A program made the translations under genes and the position numbers. A DNA stretch of 64,000 nucleotides, from positions 10,080,334 through 10,144,333 of the forward strand of contig NC_040032.1 of the NCBI RefSeq assembly GCF_000972845.2, given 5' to 3'. Source of the stretch: Larimichthys crocea. Taxonomy: Eukaryota; Chordata; Actinopteri; Sciaenidae. The notes beneath the pieces were generated by a model. The model was not told the DNA's origin. It did not search any database and was given only the letters and a program-made list of their open reading frames with translations. Positions 35,011 to 47,032 of this stretch are shown here, piece after piece; the stretch's first letter is position 1, and each line of letters begins with the position of its first letter.

Positions 35011-38000
35011 AATATATAATGCAGCTCAGTGTGACACGTCATTAACTAAACAATCCTGACAGCGTACAGGAAATCCTGAACATTACAGGCACCATAACAG
35101 GAAACTTTGATTGTGCAGGTGTGCCTGTATACAGGTTGTTGAATGCTTCTCAACATACAGCATGCTCACCTGTAAAATTACCTCTGAATGATGCATACTC
35201 TTAATATCTTTATGTTTGTTTAATGTAATTATTGCGTTTCATCCTCCTCGGAGTAGCTCCTCTCGCTCCTCTCGCTTTCCGTGATGTTCTTTTCTCTGTT
35301 GCTTCAGCAAGTTTGTTTCCTCCAGGTGGTCATTGAAGTTACATCCAATCATTTCATCTTCATTCCCCAAAGTTTGTCTTGATTTTTAGCGGTTTGGAAA
35401 GGAGGACAGATGGTGAAGAAAATAAGATTTTAAAATCGTGCTGCATTTCTCTGGAGAACAGCAGGATTGCACATGTACACATGAGAAGTTTTTTTTTCAG
35501 CTCATATTTATTTTTTCCTCAAACTACTGCATGGTGCCAATCACAGGCTGAAAAGCACACACGTAACTTCAGCCTCACTTTAGAGGGCATTTCACCCATA
35601 ATTTCCCCCGAGGAATCAGACAGCATCATTCTGTTGTTACAAAGCTTTTACCTCATCTCATCATGTCTCTCGGCCTCCTTTCATTTGATATACTGTTTAC
35701 TATTTCAACCCATTTGCGAGTCATTATTCTAGGTAATGCGTGCCTCACAGCTCCCATTAACTCCGAGCTGCTCCTAAAGTGCATGAAAAATACCCTCGAG
35801 AGGCTTCGGCTAGATGTATGCACAGCTCTTCCACCTTCGCAGTCACTTGCTGCTGCTGTTAAATAACTTTCACATCACAGTTTGAGCGGGGATGTCACAG
35901 GAAGGAGCGGTGGAAAGGTTATCAGCATGCGATGAAGCGTGCGTCATGTGCTGCGACAAAAGAAAACTCATCATTCAAGTGCAAATATTGACACAGGAGC
36001 CGCGGTGAAGCCGCCTTCTGTGGTCGCACCAGCACATCTGACAATTTACCAACATGCACGGCGTTCACATCACAAGCAAATCTGTGGCACATTATGCAAA
36101 AGAAACGTGGAGGAACAACTGATCCCTGCCGGTGGAAGCAGGCACAGGTGTGTTTCCTCTCTCATAATCCCTCGAGCTACACGGAGGCGTTTGTTGCGAT
36201 TTGGCTCCTGATGGATGAGAATGATCATATTTATTGAGGCCTGTTCAGAGGACGTTGTTTCAGGCAGAGACAGCAGAGGGCGCACAGCTCAAATCTTTGA
36301 ACATGGCAGCGTGTTGTCTCCCTCCTGTGAATAAAATGGGTGACAGCATCTCCAATAAAAGAATAAGTTATCACATTTTAAGACATGAAACTATATGGTG
36401 AAGCCTTTCTTCAGAGGACTCACGAGTGTGACCAAGATTAATAAAGATAAAGCCTAAAATGGTCACGTATTTCAAATATAACACAAAGAGAGCACCACTG
36501 CTGATTAGTGCATCATTAGAGCTGACAGAGACTTCATGCAGATAGACTTTAAATCAGTGATACAGGCTTCACATGTGAAATGACTGCACAGAGCCTCACA
36601 TGCTGAGACATGCGAGATATAAATAAATAAATACATAAACAGAGACCTTGTTATGCTAATACAATAGACTGGAATTTGTTATTGCAGTCAGAGAGATCAT
36701 ATTCCACTCCTTCCAGACACAGACAGAGTCAAATGAGGCATCTCATTAGGCTTTTTAAACGTGTCTCAAACATTACAAGACAACAACCCTGGCAGCACTT
36801 CTGCACAACACGACGGATAAAAAAACCTGTGTGAGAAAAATGAGCGAAGGAAAATGAAGGAAAATGTTCCTCTTGTTAACAAAGAGAGAGAGAAAGAAGA
36901 GAAAGAAAAACACAGCAGCCAGCCAGCGTGAGATGAAATGAGCAACACGAAGACGGCAATTATGAAGAGTTCTCGACCTGAGGGTTGATTCTGATTTCTC
37001 CTGAAGGCCGATACATTCACACGTTGATTCACCTGCTTCTCGTTGTTTGATGTACAGAACACAGGACCGTCCACTGTAGCAAGAACACATGCATACGTAC
37101 GTAGACTCGTTTGTTTTTGCACTGCGGTCTCGAGCTGTACGTCTCCTTACAAAGTGGGACAAAGTGCACATGAACATGAGCACATTCACACCGTCTGAAG
37201 CCAGATCAGAGATCAGACGAAGCGGTCCAGCTTCAAGCTGTGAGCTCACGTACATACATCAGAGCTGTGTGCTCTCCCTCCCCGCCTCTGTTACCTTATA
37301 CATCAATGACCGCACCTTCTGCCAGCTGTCCATCAAACTAAAGGTTTGGGGGTAATGGCGCCCTGGAGGTCTCTCACAGCCAATGATGAAAAGCTCATGT
37401 AGAAGACAGACCGAAGCTGGGGATCAATATATATCCAAACTGTGCCGCGCCTTTCAATAAAAAAAAATCTTGAATGCACTTGTCTTGTCAGACTAAATGA
37501 TGAGTTACAGCAGAAATCCCAAGTCACAAAAAACGAAGGATGAAAACTTAAGAGCCAGAAATGATCTCCTCAAACGCCGGTCACAAAGCTGGTCTGCCGC
37601 TCAGGAGCCAATTTTAAGTGAGGAGAACTTGTAATTTTTGAGTTTTGAAACCTGAAGTGAAAAAGGTGCTTGGTACAGCTAAAATTGCTCAATTGTGACT
37701 TCAGCAGAGTCATACATTTTTTTTTTTTTAAGTGTTCAACATCACCAGCGACCGTAAATGAGAACATCATCTGTTTAATCAAGAAAACCCAATAAAGGAT
37801 TTCTTCCCGCGGCAGTTGAGCAAGCTCAATGACTCACGACTGATCCAGGTCCAATTCTGCTGCTCAGCACTCGAGAGTGCGCCCCTCGAATCATCTATCT
37901 TTAAGTTTAGGACCTTTCTAACTCCTCCCCAACCCCAAAGGTGGAACTTCATCTTATTTTTCTGCACTGGTGAGAGGGTCACTGAAAGTTTCATTGAGAA

Positions 38001-38194
38001 GAGAGAGAAGAGAGAAGAGATGGGCTGAGAAACATGATCCACACTCGTAAGGCTGAACCACAAAAACACAAAGACAGTGCCCTACGACCCGTGTCTGAAA
38101 GACTGAAGTAAACATTTCCACAAAGATTCTTAAGAAATAGAAATGAGTCAGTCGTTGCCTGTTGATGCAACTGCGAGGTTCGGTGAACCCTGGG
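35011..38194. other. Left-arm unique sequence, no gene recognised
   Basis: No coding exon or known repeat is recognised. Open frames of up to 160 codons (minus strand 37255-36773) carry no domain and are not preserved in the mirror copy. AT-rich near 36360-36700. Confidence 0.5.
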
Positions 38195-38670
38195 TACTGT
38201 GGTTGTTCCCTTAATAACTATTGAATGGATTGACAAGACATTCATGATCCCCAGAGGATGAATCCTATCGATTGTGGTAATCTTGGTGAAAAACTATTCA
38301 ATGCATCATCATGGATTAACTATAAAAACGTCTATGCATTGATGCATGATGAGGGTTGTTGCTACGATACTGAGGTCCCAGGGAATCAGTCGCACATCAT
38401 GTGGGGGCAGTTCACCACCTCCCCTCCCGGTGTTTCTGCCTGTCGTTTTCTCCGCCCCTTGTGTTTCTGCCTGTCTTGTCTGTCTCTGTGTCGCTGGGCG
38501 TGGCCTGCCTGATCGCCTCACCACCTGTTCCCTTCGTTCACCGATCAACCTGCTGCGGTATAAAGGACCGGCTCTTCTTCCCAGACGCTGCCAGATTGTT
38601 CAGTCGCCTCAGTCAGATCTAAGGTATGGCCCGTGTTGTTAGTCTTGTTGATTTGCTTGTGGAAACTCTG
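38195..38670. repeat. Interspersed repeat fragment with a promoter-like end
   Basis: TGAATGGATTGACAAGACATTCATGATCCCCAGAGGATGAATCCT (38221-38265) is a phrase very common in fish interspersed repeats. It is followed by CT-rich sequence with TATAAAGGACCGGC (near 38560) and CTGCCAGATTGTTCAGTC, which resemble the promoter end of a retroelement. Family uncertain. Mirrored at about 39330-39740. Confidence 0.45.
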
Positions 38671-38678
38671 CCTATCAG
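38671..38678. repeat. Target-site duplication of split hAT (left copy)
   Basis: CCTATCAG directly precedes the hAT terminus TAGGGATGGGAATCG. The identical octamer follows the other terminus at 47025-47032. Confidence 0.85.
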
Positions 38679-39004
38679 TAGGGATGGGAATCGTTTGGCA
38701 GTTTATCTAACGATTCTCTTATCAATTCCAGAAAGCACGAATTACGCCACGTAACTTACGTTGCATTTTATAAAAACAGACGGCAACAGGGCGACTTGCA
38801 ATCATTGCAAAGTGGAGATAACAGCGTCGGGAGGGAACACGACCAACATGCAGAAACATTTGTGCACACAACATGCAATATAACACACTGCCTACCATGT
38901 TAGCGCCATGTGCTGCTTTGTAAAACATGCTATAACAGTTCAAATTAAACCAATGCTTTCTGCATTACATTTAGAAGATGACCATGATGAGAGAGAGAGT
39001 CTGG
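38679..39004 (+). mobile_element. Left part of a split hAT element, up to the N gap
   Basis: Begins with the terminal repeat TAGGGATGGGAATCG, continues through a BED-finger coding relic to 38881, then jumps (AATAT|AACACACTGCC) to a 123-bp stretch, 38882-39004. That stretch is also present in the right-hand part at 46769-46888. Together with 46655-47024 it makes one element of about 570 bp with 8-bp target duplications. Confidence 0.85.
38764..38877 (+). pseudogene. BED zinc finger of a hAT transposase (relic)
   Basis: Frame with CNHCKVEITASGGNTTNMQ followed by KHLCTQHA. The Cys-x2-Cys and His-x4-His spacing and the GGNTxNMxKHL phrase are diagnostic of the DNA-binding BED finger in hAT/ZBED proteins. 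About 38 codons. There is no DDE catalytic domain, so it is a fragment of a non-autonomous element. The continuation at 46655-46765 (serine-rich, after the finger) is in a compatible frame. Confidence 0.75.
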
Positions 39005-39014
39005 NNNNNNNNNN
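39005..39014. other. Assembly gap (10 N)
   Basis: Ten undetermined bases at the centre of the inverted repeat, marking a contig join of unknown true length. Confidence 1.
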
Positions 39015-42000
39015 GGCCCTTCATTTAAAATATTGCATGTTGTGTGCGCAAATGTTTCTGCATGTTGGTGTGTTTCCCTCCCGAGCTGTTATCTCCACTT
39101 TGCAATGTTGCAGTCGCCCTGTTGACGTCTTTTTTGAAATGCAGCCAACTTTGGAGCGGTTTGATACGAGTGGGTGCATTGTTCTTACTGAATGCACTGC
39201 ATGTGGAACTTGCGTAAGTTCGTGGCGTAATTCGTGCTTTCTGGAACTGATAAGAGAATGTTAGATAAACGCCAAACGATTCCCATCCCTACTGATAGCA
39301 GAGTTTCCACAAGCAAATCAACAAGACTAACACACGGGCCATACCTTAGATCTGACTGAGGCGACTGAACAATCTGGCAGCGTCGGGAGAAGAGCCGTCC
39401 TTTATACCGCAGCAGGTTGATCGGTGAAGAAGGGAACAGTGGTGAGGCGATCAGCCACGCCCAGCGACAGAGACAGACAAGACAGGCAGAAACACAAGGG
39501 GCGGAGAAAAACAGGAAAAACACCGGGAGGGGAGGTGGTGAACTGCCCCACATGATGTGGACTGATTCCCTGGGACCCAGTATCTGTAGCAACAACCCTC
39601 ATCTGCATCAAGCATAGACGTTTTTATAGTTAATCCATGATGATGCATTGAATAGTTTTTCACCAAGATTACCACAATCGATGGGATTCATCCTCTGGGG
39701 ATCATGAATGTCTTGTCAATCCATTCAATAGTTATTAAGGGAACAACAACAGTACCCAGGGTTCACCGAACCTCGCAGTTGCATCAACAAGCAACGACTG
39801 ACTCATTTCTATTTCTTAAGAATCTTTGTGGAAATGTTTACTTCAGCTTTTCAGACACGGGTCGTAGGGCACTGTCTTTGTGTTTTTGTGGGTTCAGCCT
39901 CACGAGTGTGGTCATGTTTCTCAGCCATCTCTTCTCTCTTCTCTCTCTTCTCAATGAAACTTTCAGTGACCCTCTCACCAGTGAGAAAAATAAGATGAAG
40001 TTCCACCTTTGGGGTTGGGGAGGAGTTAGAAGGTCCTAAACTTAAAGATAGATGATTCGGGGCGCACTCTCGAGTGCTGAGCAGCAGAATTGGACCTGGA
40101 TCAGTCGTGAGTCATTGAGCTTGCTCAACTGCCGCGGGAAGAAATCTTTATTGGGTTTTCTTGATTAAACAGATGATGTTCTCATTTACGGTCGCTGGTG
40201 ATGTTGAACACTTAAAAAAAAAAAAAGTATGACTCTGCTGAAGTCACAATTGAGCAATTTATGTCCAGCACCTTTTTCACTTCAGGTTTCAAAACTCAAA
40301 AATTACAAGTTCTCCTCACTTAAAATTGGCTCCTGAGCGGCAGACCAGCTTTGTGACCGGCGTTTGAGGAGATCATTTCTGGCTCTTAAGTTTTCATCCT
40401 TCGTTTTTTGTGACTTGGGATTTCTGCTGTAACTCATCATTTGTCTGACAAGCAAGTGCATTCAAATTTTTTTTTATTGAAAGGGCGGCACAGTTTGGAT
40501 ATTATTGATCCCCAGCTTCGGTCTGTCTTCTACATGAGCTTTTCATCATTGCTGTGAGAGACCTCCAGGGCGCCATTACCCCCAAACCTTTAGTTTGATG
40601 GACAGCTGGCCGAAGGTGCGGTCATTGATGTATAAGGTAACAGAGGCGGGGAGGGAGAGCACACAGCTCTGATGTATGTACGTGAGCTCACAGCTTGAAG
40701 CTGGACCGCTTCGTCTGATCTCTGATCTGGCTTCAGACGGTGTGAATGTGCTCATGTTCATGTGCACTTTGTCCCACTTTGTAAGGAGACGTACAGCTCG
40801 GACCGCAGTGCAAAAACAAACGGTCTACGTACGTATGCATGTGTTTCTGCTCAGTGGACGGTCCTGTGTTCTGTACATCAACAACGAGAAGCAGGTGAAT
40901 CAACGTGTGAATGTATCGGCCTTCAGGAGAAATCAGAATCAACCTCAGGTCGAGAACTCTTCATAATTGCCGTCTTCGTGTTGCTCATTTCATCTCACGC
41001 TGGCTGGCTGCTTTGTTTTTTTTCTCTTCTTTCTCTCTCTCTTTGTTAACAAGAGGAACATTTTCCTTCATTTTTCCTTTCGTCATTTTTCTCACACGGG
41101 TTTTTTTTTTTTCGTCGTGTTGTGCAGAAGTGCTGCCAGGGTTGTTGTCTTTTAATGTTTGAGACACGTTTAAAAAGCCTAATGGATGCCTCCATTTGAC
41201 TCTGTCTGTGTCTGGAAGGAGTGGAATTGATCTCTCTGACTGCAATAACAAATTCTAGTCTATTGTATTAGCATAACAAGGTCTCTGTTTATGTATTTAT
41301 TTATTTATATCTCGCATGTCTCAGCTGTGAGGCTCTGTGCAGTCATTTCACATGTGAAGCCTGTATCACTGATTTAAAGTTATCTGCATGAAGTCTCTGT
41401 CAGTTTAATGATGCACTAATCAGCAGTGGTGCTTCTCTTGTGTTATATTTGAATACGTGACCATTTTGGCTTTATCTTTATTAATCTTGGTCACACTCGT
41501 GAGTCCTCTGAAGAAAGGCTTCACCCATATAGTTTCTGTCTTAAAATGTGATAACTTATTCTTTTATTGAGATGCTGTCACCCATTTTATTCACAGGAGG
41601 GAGACACAACACGCTGCCATGTTCAAAGATTTGAGCTGTGCGCCCTCTGCTGTCTCTGCCTGAAACAACGCCCTCTGAACAGGCCTCAATAAATATGTCA
41701 TTCCATCCATCCAGGGCCAAATCCAACAAACGCCTCCTGTAGCTCGAGGGATTATGAGAGAGAAACACACCTGTGCCTGCTTCCACCGGCCGGGATCAGT
41801 TGTTCCTCCAATTTCTTTTGCATAATGTGCCCAGATTTTCTGTGATGTGAACGCCGTGCATGTTGGTAATTGTCAGATGTGCTGGTGGACCACAGAAGGC
41901 GCTTCACCGCGGCTCCTGTGTCAATATTTGCACTTGAATGATGAGTTTTCTTTTGTCGCAGCACATGACGCACGCTTCATCGCATGCTGATAACCTTTCC

Positions 42001-42879
42001 ACCGCTCCTTCCTGTGACATCCCCGCTCAACTGTGATGTGAAGTTATTTAACAGCAGCAGCAAGTGACTGCGAAGGTGGAAGAGCTGTGCATACATCTAG
42101 CCGAAGCCTCTCGAGGGTATTTTTCATGCACTTTAGGAGCAGCTCGGAGTTAATGGGAGCTGTGAGGCACGCATTACCTAGAATAATGACTCGCAAATGG
42201 GTTGAAATAGTAAAGTATATCAAATGAAAGGAGGCCGAGAGAGACATGATGAGATGAGGTAAAAGCTTTGTAACAACAATGATGCTGTCTGATTCCTCGG
42301 GGAAATTTGGGTGAAATGCCCTCTAAGTGAGGCTGAAGTTACGTGTGTGCTTTTCAGCCTGTGATTGGCACCATGCAGTAGTTTGAGGAAAAAATAATAG
42401 AGCTGAAAAAAAAAAGAATACTTTCTCATGTGTACATGTGCAATCCTGCTGTCTCCAGGATGCAGCGCGATATTTAAAATCTTATTTTCTTCACCATCTG
42501 TCCTCCTTTCCGAACCGCTAAAATCAAGACAAACTTTGGGGAATGAAGATGAAATGATTGGATGTAACTTCAATGACCCCTGGAGGAAACAAACTTGCTG
42601 AGCAACAGAGAAAAGAACATCACGGAAAGCGGAGAGGAGCGAGGAGCTACTCCGAGGAGGATGAAACGCAATAATTACATTAACACAAACATAAGATATT
42701 AAGAGTATGCATCATTCAGAGGAATTTTACAGGTAGCATGCTGTATGTTGAGAAGCATTCAACAAACCTGTATACAGGCACACCCTGCACAATCAGTTTC
42801 TGTTATGGTGCCTTTAATGTTCAGGATTTCCCTGTACGCTGTCAGGTTGTTAGTTAATGACGTGTCACACTGAGCTGCA

Positions 42880-43480
42880 TTATATTTACAGGTGTTCTGT
42901 ATCTATAAAGTGGCTGAATGTATAGCAGAGCATTCGCTTGCAGAGCGAGGTCAAACTGAAGAGAGGAAAAAGGAAAGCACAACACAAGAAGCTGCAGCAC
43001 TGATCAGCAGCCATGCCGTCGTCTCACCGTATGTGGTCCATCGCACTGATCTGCAGCCAGCTCTTTCATCTGCACCATAAAAAAACACTTTTCTGATCTT
43101 TTAGATGAAAAAAAATAAATAAATTATGAGAGACGCAAAGTTATTTTAGTCAAACTGTAAATTTTAGCCTTTGGCTTATTTCTGCTTCCTACCTTCCTCA
43201 TAAAGTGGCTGAGGTGAGTATTCATGTGATGTAGAGCAGAATTTGCAGGCGCGTTGCAGAGGGAGGTCAAACTGCAGGGAAGAAGAAGGCGACCAACACA
43301 CCAGGCGGTGACACTGATCAGCAGCCGTGCAGGCTGGGGCTACGCAAACAAGTCGCACTGATCTGCAGCCAGCTTTGAGAGCTCTGTGAGCGTTTTCATC
43401 CGCACCATAAAAACACCTTCAGATCTGAGATACGAAGCTATTTGAACCAATCTGTAAATGCAGTTTTAGCCCGTGGAGCT
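42880..43480. repeat. Mirror copy of the two approximately 290-bp units (right arm)
   Basis: Reverse complement of 34430-35010, with small indels (for example GTTTTCATCCGCACCATAAAAACACC near 43393). Confidence 0.7.
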
Positions 43481-44439
43481 TCATGAATGAACAACACAAA
43501 GCAAATATATACCTATATTAGTACTAGACCACTGTTGGCTGTTTTAGGCTAATCAACTAAACTGAGCATTTCTTGACACTTTTCATTCAAGGATATTGTA
43601 TTTTTCTCTCCATGAGAAGAGTGTGTGAGTGTAGTGAAGAAAAAACATTTCTTACAAATAATTTCAGAACTTCTCCCCAGTGAATCATAATGCTCCTGAC
43701 CCTCCCCACTTGCTTTCTGTGGAAGAATAAATGCCCTTTAAAAATCATTCCTGTGGCCTTTTCTCTTTTATTAACGCGTCATACAGAGGAAGAAATACAC
43801 AGAAAGGTGGACTACAGAGGGACGTTGACAACCCACAAAGGTTCCAGAGCAATTTTAAACATTTAGAATATTTGCCCTTTCCTAGCTCTGAGCGAGCCAC
43901 ATGAAGACATGAAGACTCAGTGGTGAACAAAGTATATAAACGTACAGTGTGAAACTAAAGTAGAGAATCAACACTGGATGCAAGAGCGAAGGATCTGGTG
44001 CATGCGGTGCCTCAGAGTTTGCAGTAAGATCAAAATGATCTTTAAAAGTGTTCGTGTGAGTAAAATCGATTTGTGTGACGCCGGTTTGATCAAAAAAGAC
44101 TTTTAGTGCAAATGATTGCAATGAAAGTGCATCTGCCATCGCGCTCCGGCCTCTCAAAGAGAAAATGTCTGAAGGAAGCCGACATGTGAACGCCGTGGCT
44201 TTTTCTGTATTCTGTCCCAGCAGCCAGGTTGAATGCGCTGATTCAATAGGCAGCGATTTTCCCGGTGCTTAACGGCTTTTCTTCTGATGCCCCGCTGTGT
44301 CCATCTATTTACACAGTGAACCGCGCGCTTCACCGCTCGAGTGAAAATGCTGAAAGCTTCTAGAATGGCAACCAGAACTTTTTGTTAAAGGGGAAAAAAA
44401 TGACAGTGTTTATGTGAACTTTTCTGGTTCCACCAGAGG

Positions 44440-45537
44440 ACAGCTGGGAGATACCACAAAAACCTTTAACGTCCACATAAACAAATTTCGAGGACTGCAT
44501 TCTTCCACTTACGTAACATCGCTAAAATCAGACGCATTGTCTCTCAGGCGGATGCAGAAAAATAGTCCATGCATTGTTACTTCAAGGCTGGACTATTGTA
44601 ACTCTTTGTTATCAGGCTGCTCTAATAGTCTCTTAGACTTTGCAGTTAATTCAGAATGCGCTGCACGTGTTCTGACAGGAACCAAGATCAGAGATCACAT
44701 CTCTCCCATTTGGCTTCCTTGCATTGGCTACCTATTAAATCTAATAGAATAAATTTAAAATTCTTCTCCTTACTTACAAAGCTCTTCATGGTCAGGCACC
44801 ATCTTATCTAAAAGAGCTCATATACCTTATTACCCCTCTAGAACACTGCGCTCTCAGGACGCTGGTTTCCTTGTGGTTCCTATAGTTTCCAAATAGATTG
44901 GGAGCCAGAGCTTTCAGCTATCAGGCTCCTCTTTGTGGAACAAACTACCTTTCTGGGTTCAGGAGGCAGACGGTCAACACCTTTAAGAATAGACTTAAGA
45001 CTTTCCTTTTTTGATAAAGCTTATAGTTAGGGCTGGCTCAGGTCATCCCTTAGTTATGCTGCCATAGGATTCACTGCCGGGGGGCCCCACCGAGGTTATG
45101 CCTCAGCCAGGCACGTATTGGTTGAAGATGCACACATCTCCCTTACCGAAAACTTCTGTGACCCTGCACGACGCCCACTCATATATCTATTACTGTCATT
45201 ATTACTACCATATCTATTACTGTTAATCATTTATCATTCATTATAATCATTGTCATTTTATCAGTCATTGTACAATATGTTTGTGTGTTGATTTGTTCTG
45301 TACACGTGACATCCATTGCACGTCTGTCCGTTCCTGGAGGAGGGATCCCTCCTCTGTGGCTCTTCCTGAGGTTTCTTCCTTTTTCCCTGTTAAAGGTTTT
45401 TTGGGCAAGTTTTTCCTCACCCGAACCCGAGGGTCTAAGGACCGAGGGGTGTCACTCCCTGGTAACATTGTAAAGCCTCTGAGGCCAAAGTACTTTGTGA
45501 CTTTGGGCTTACAAATAAAATTGATTATTTGATTTGA
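44440..45537 (+). mobile_element. 5'-truncated L2-like LINE (right arm, mirror copy)
   Basis: Plus-strand mirror of 32313-33412. The reverse-transcriptase C-terminal frame (about 44455-45017) is broken by several frameshifts, and the 3' end AAATAAAATTGATTATTTGATTTGAAAACC lacks one of the ATCAA units of the left copy. Confidence 0.8.
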
Positions 45538-46654
45538 AAACCGGATGTGTTATTTGTTTTTTTTGCAAATATTTACATATAACAGCTTTCATGATCAGCT
45601 GCGAGCTCACGGAGCTGACTCGTTGTTGCTGTTCCCCCTGTCACCAACAGAGGTCAACAACTCAGGGGCGGGTTTCACCCTCTCTGGAAGACTCTTTGTC
45701 TTCATCTCATGTTGGTCATAAATAAATGAAATGAAGAAAAGCTGATATCAATGAAGACAGTATGAAAAGACAGAACAGATATTAGCACGAGAAGGGATTG
45801 CAGGAACAAGGAAAAATGATGATAATAATAATAACACTCCTCACTCAACGTAAACTCACCAAGTTGTCTTTTTGACATTTTCTATTTTGTGCACATACCG
45901 AACAAATAAGACATAACGCGGTGTAATGAGGGTGTCAAACAACCGGCCCATATTCCTGATTTGACAAAAATTGCTGTTCTGTTCTTAAATACACGTGGAC
46001 TGTGTAAGCACATTTTATGACGAGGCAATTGCTGCCCGGTGCAAATTATAATCCTCGCTGTCAAAAACTGTCAGTCAAACATGTAAACTCTGAAAAATCC
46101 TGTGTGTGTTGTGTTTGGTTCATTTTCTCTGTGACGGCTGCAGGAACAGCAGACAAAGCCGGGGGACAGTCGTTACAATTTCATTGTTTGTATGGCACCT
46201 GGCTCGTTTCAGGGAGAGAATGATGTTATTTATGGATGTTATGCAATGGTTGTGGCCTGTGAAACTAAAACGGGGATGACACGTCTGAAAATACTTCAGA
46301 GCGCTGCTGCAGATTCTGTTAACTGTGGGACAGAGTTACCCTCTGAGCTAGTAGTGCACAACTATTAAGTGGCCCTGATCTTCTTATGTAAGAAGAAAAG
46401 GAATAAACCTATTACCAAAGGTTTTAATAATAAATATAAGCGAGAAGTTTCAGCTGAGGCCCAAAACAAACTAACAATGTTCTGAATCTGTTTTTATTTT
46501 GTGTCTCGCTGAAATCGAACAGCACGTCGTGCTCTATTGTTTTTAATGAATCAGACTTGGACTTTTGGACGTCAGCACAGGTGGAAAATCCATGGGAATT
46601 AACAGGAATTTATCGGGAATAAACCAAGAATTTACAAACTGACAGTCGCAATAT

Positions 46655-47024
46655 TTTTAAATGAATGTCGTGTTTTTGACACGCTTCAGACTGGAGATGA
46701 ATCTCAACCTAGCAGCAGCAGCAGCAGCCAGGCTATGACCACCTCTGTGGTTACTACAGAAGGTAAATAACACACTGCCTACCATGTTAGCGTGATGTGC
46801 TGCTTTGTAAAACATGCTATAACAGTTACATTAAACGAATGCCTCTGTATTACATTTAGAAGATGACCATGACGAGAGAGAGAGTCTGCAGCTGTACTTG
46901 TACTCGCTCCAGTTCACTACCTCCTCTAGATGATGCTGACCAAACAGTTTGTTCTCCTTTTTTCCCCAAATGAGAATCGATAATGGAATCAGAATCGTAC
47001 AAATCTGGTCAATTCCCATCCCGA
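46655..47024 (+). mobile_element. Right part of the split hAT element
   Basis: Begins directly at the outer end of the right arm with TTTTAAATGAATGTCG. It continues through a (CAG)n-containing serine-rich coding relic (46711-46729) and GTAAATAACACACTGCC, and ends at the terminal repeat AATTCCCATCCCGA (complement TCGGGATGGGAATT). 46769-46888 repeats 38882-39004. Confidence 0.85.
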
Positions 47025-47032
47025 CCTATCAG
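47025..47032. repeat. Target-site duplication of split hAT (right copy)
   Basis: CCTATCAG, identical to 38671-38678; the 8-bp length is characteristic of hAT elements. Confidence 0.85.

Larger units (their letters stand above)
31107..38881. repeat. Left arm of a giant inverted repeat (forward copy)
   Basis: Sequence from ACTTTCAGTTT (about 31109) to CATGCAATAT (38881) recurs, reverse-complemented and in the same order, at 39019-46648. Marker pairs: LINE fragment 32313-33412 with 44440-45537; AGGTTTGGGGGTAATGGCGCC at 37340 with its complement at 40570; CTGATCCAGGTCCAATTCTGC near 37840 with its complement near 40090. The left copy has longer uninterrupted frames and looks better polished. Confidence 0.95.
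39019..46648. repeat. Right arm of a giant inverted repeat (reverse copy)
   Basis: Reverse complement of 31107-38881. It is about 150 bases shorter, with scattered one- to few-base deletions and insertions, many at homopolymers, plus some substitutions. It breaks frames that are open on the left arm, for example in the LINE. Block 45738-45865 aligns poorly with its counterpart at 31935-32095. It begins next to the N gap and ends exactly where hAT sequence resumes. Confidence 0.95.

Noticed and set aside
36773..37255. 160-codon minus-strand open frame in the left arm
   Set aside because: No domain, and the frame is broken in the mirror copy (about 40676-41160) by small indels, so there is no sign of coding constraint.
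37089..37355. 88-codon plus-strand frame that is partly preserved in the mirror copy (40767-40576)
   Set aside because: Preservation simply reflects the recent common origin of the arms. No domain, and no start or splice context.
39005..46648. Independent second set of genes or elements on the right arm
   Set aside because: The content is the reverse complement of the left arm. LINE and repeats there are mirror copies, not additional insertions.
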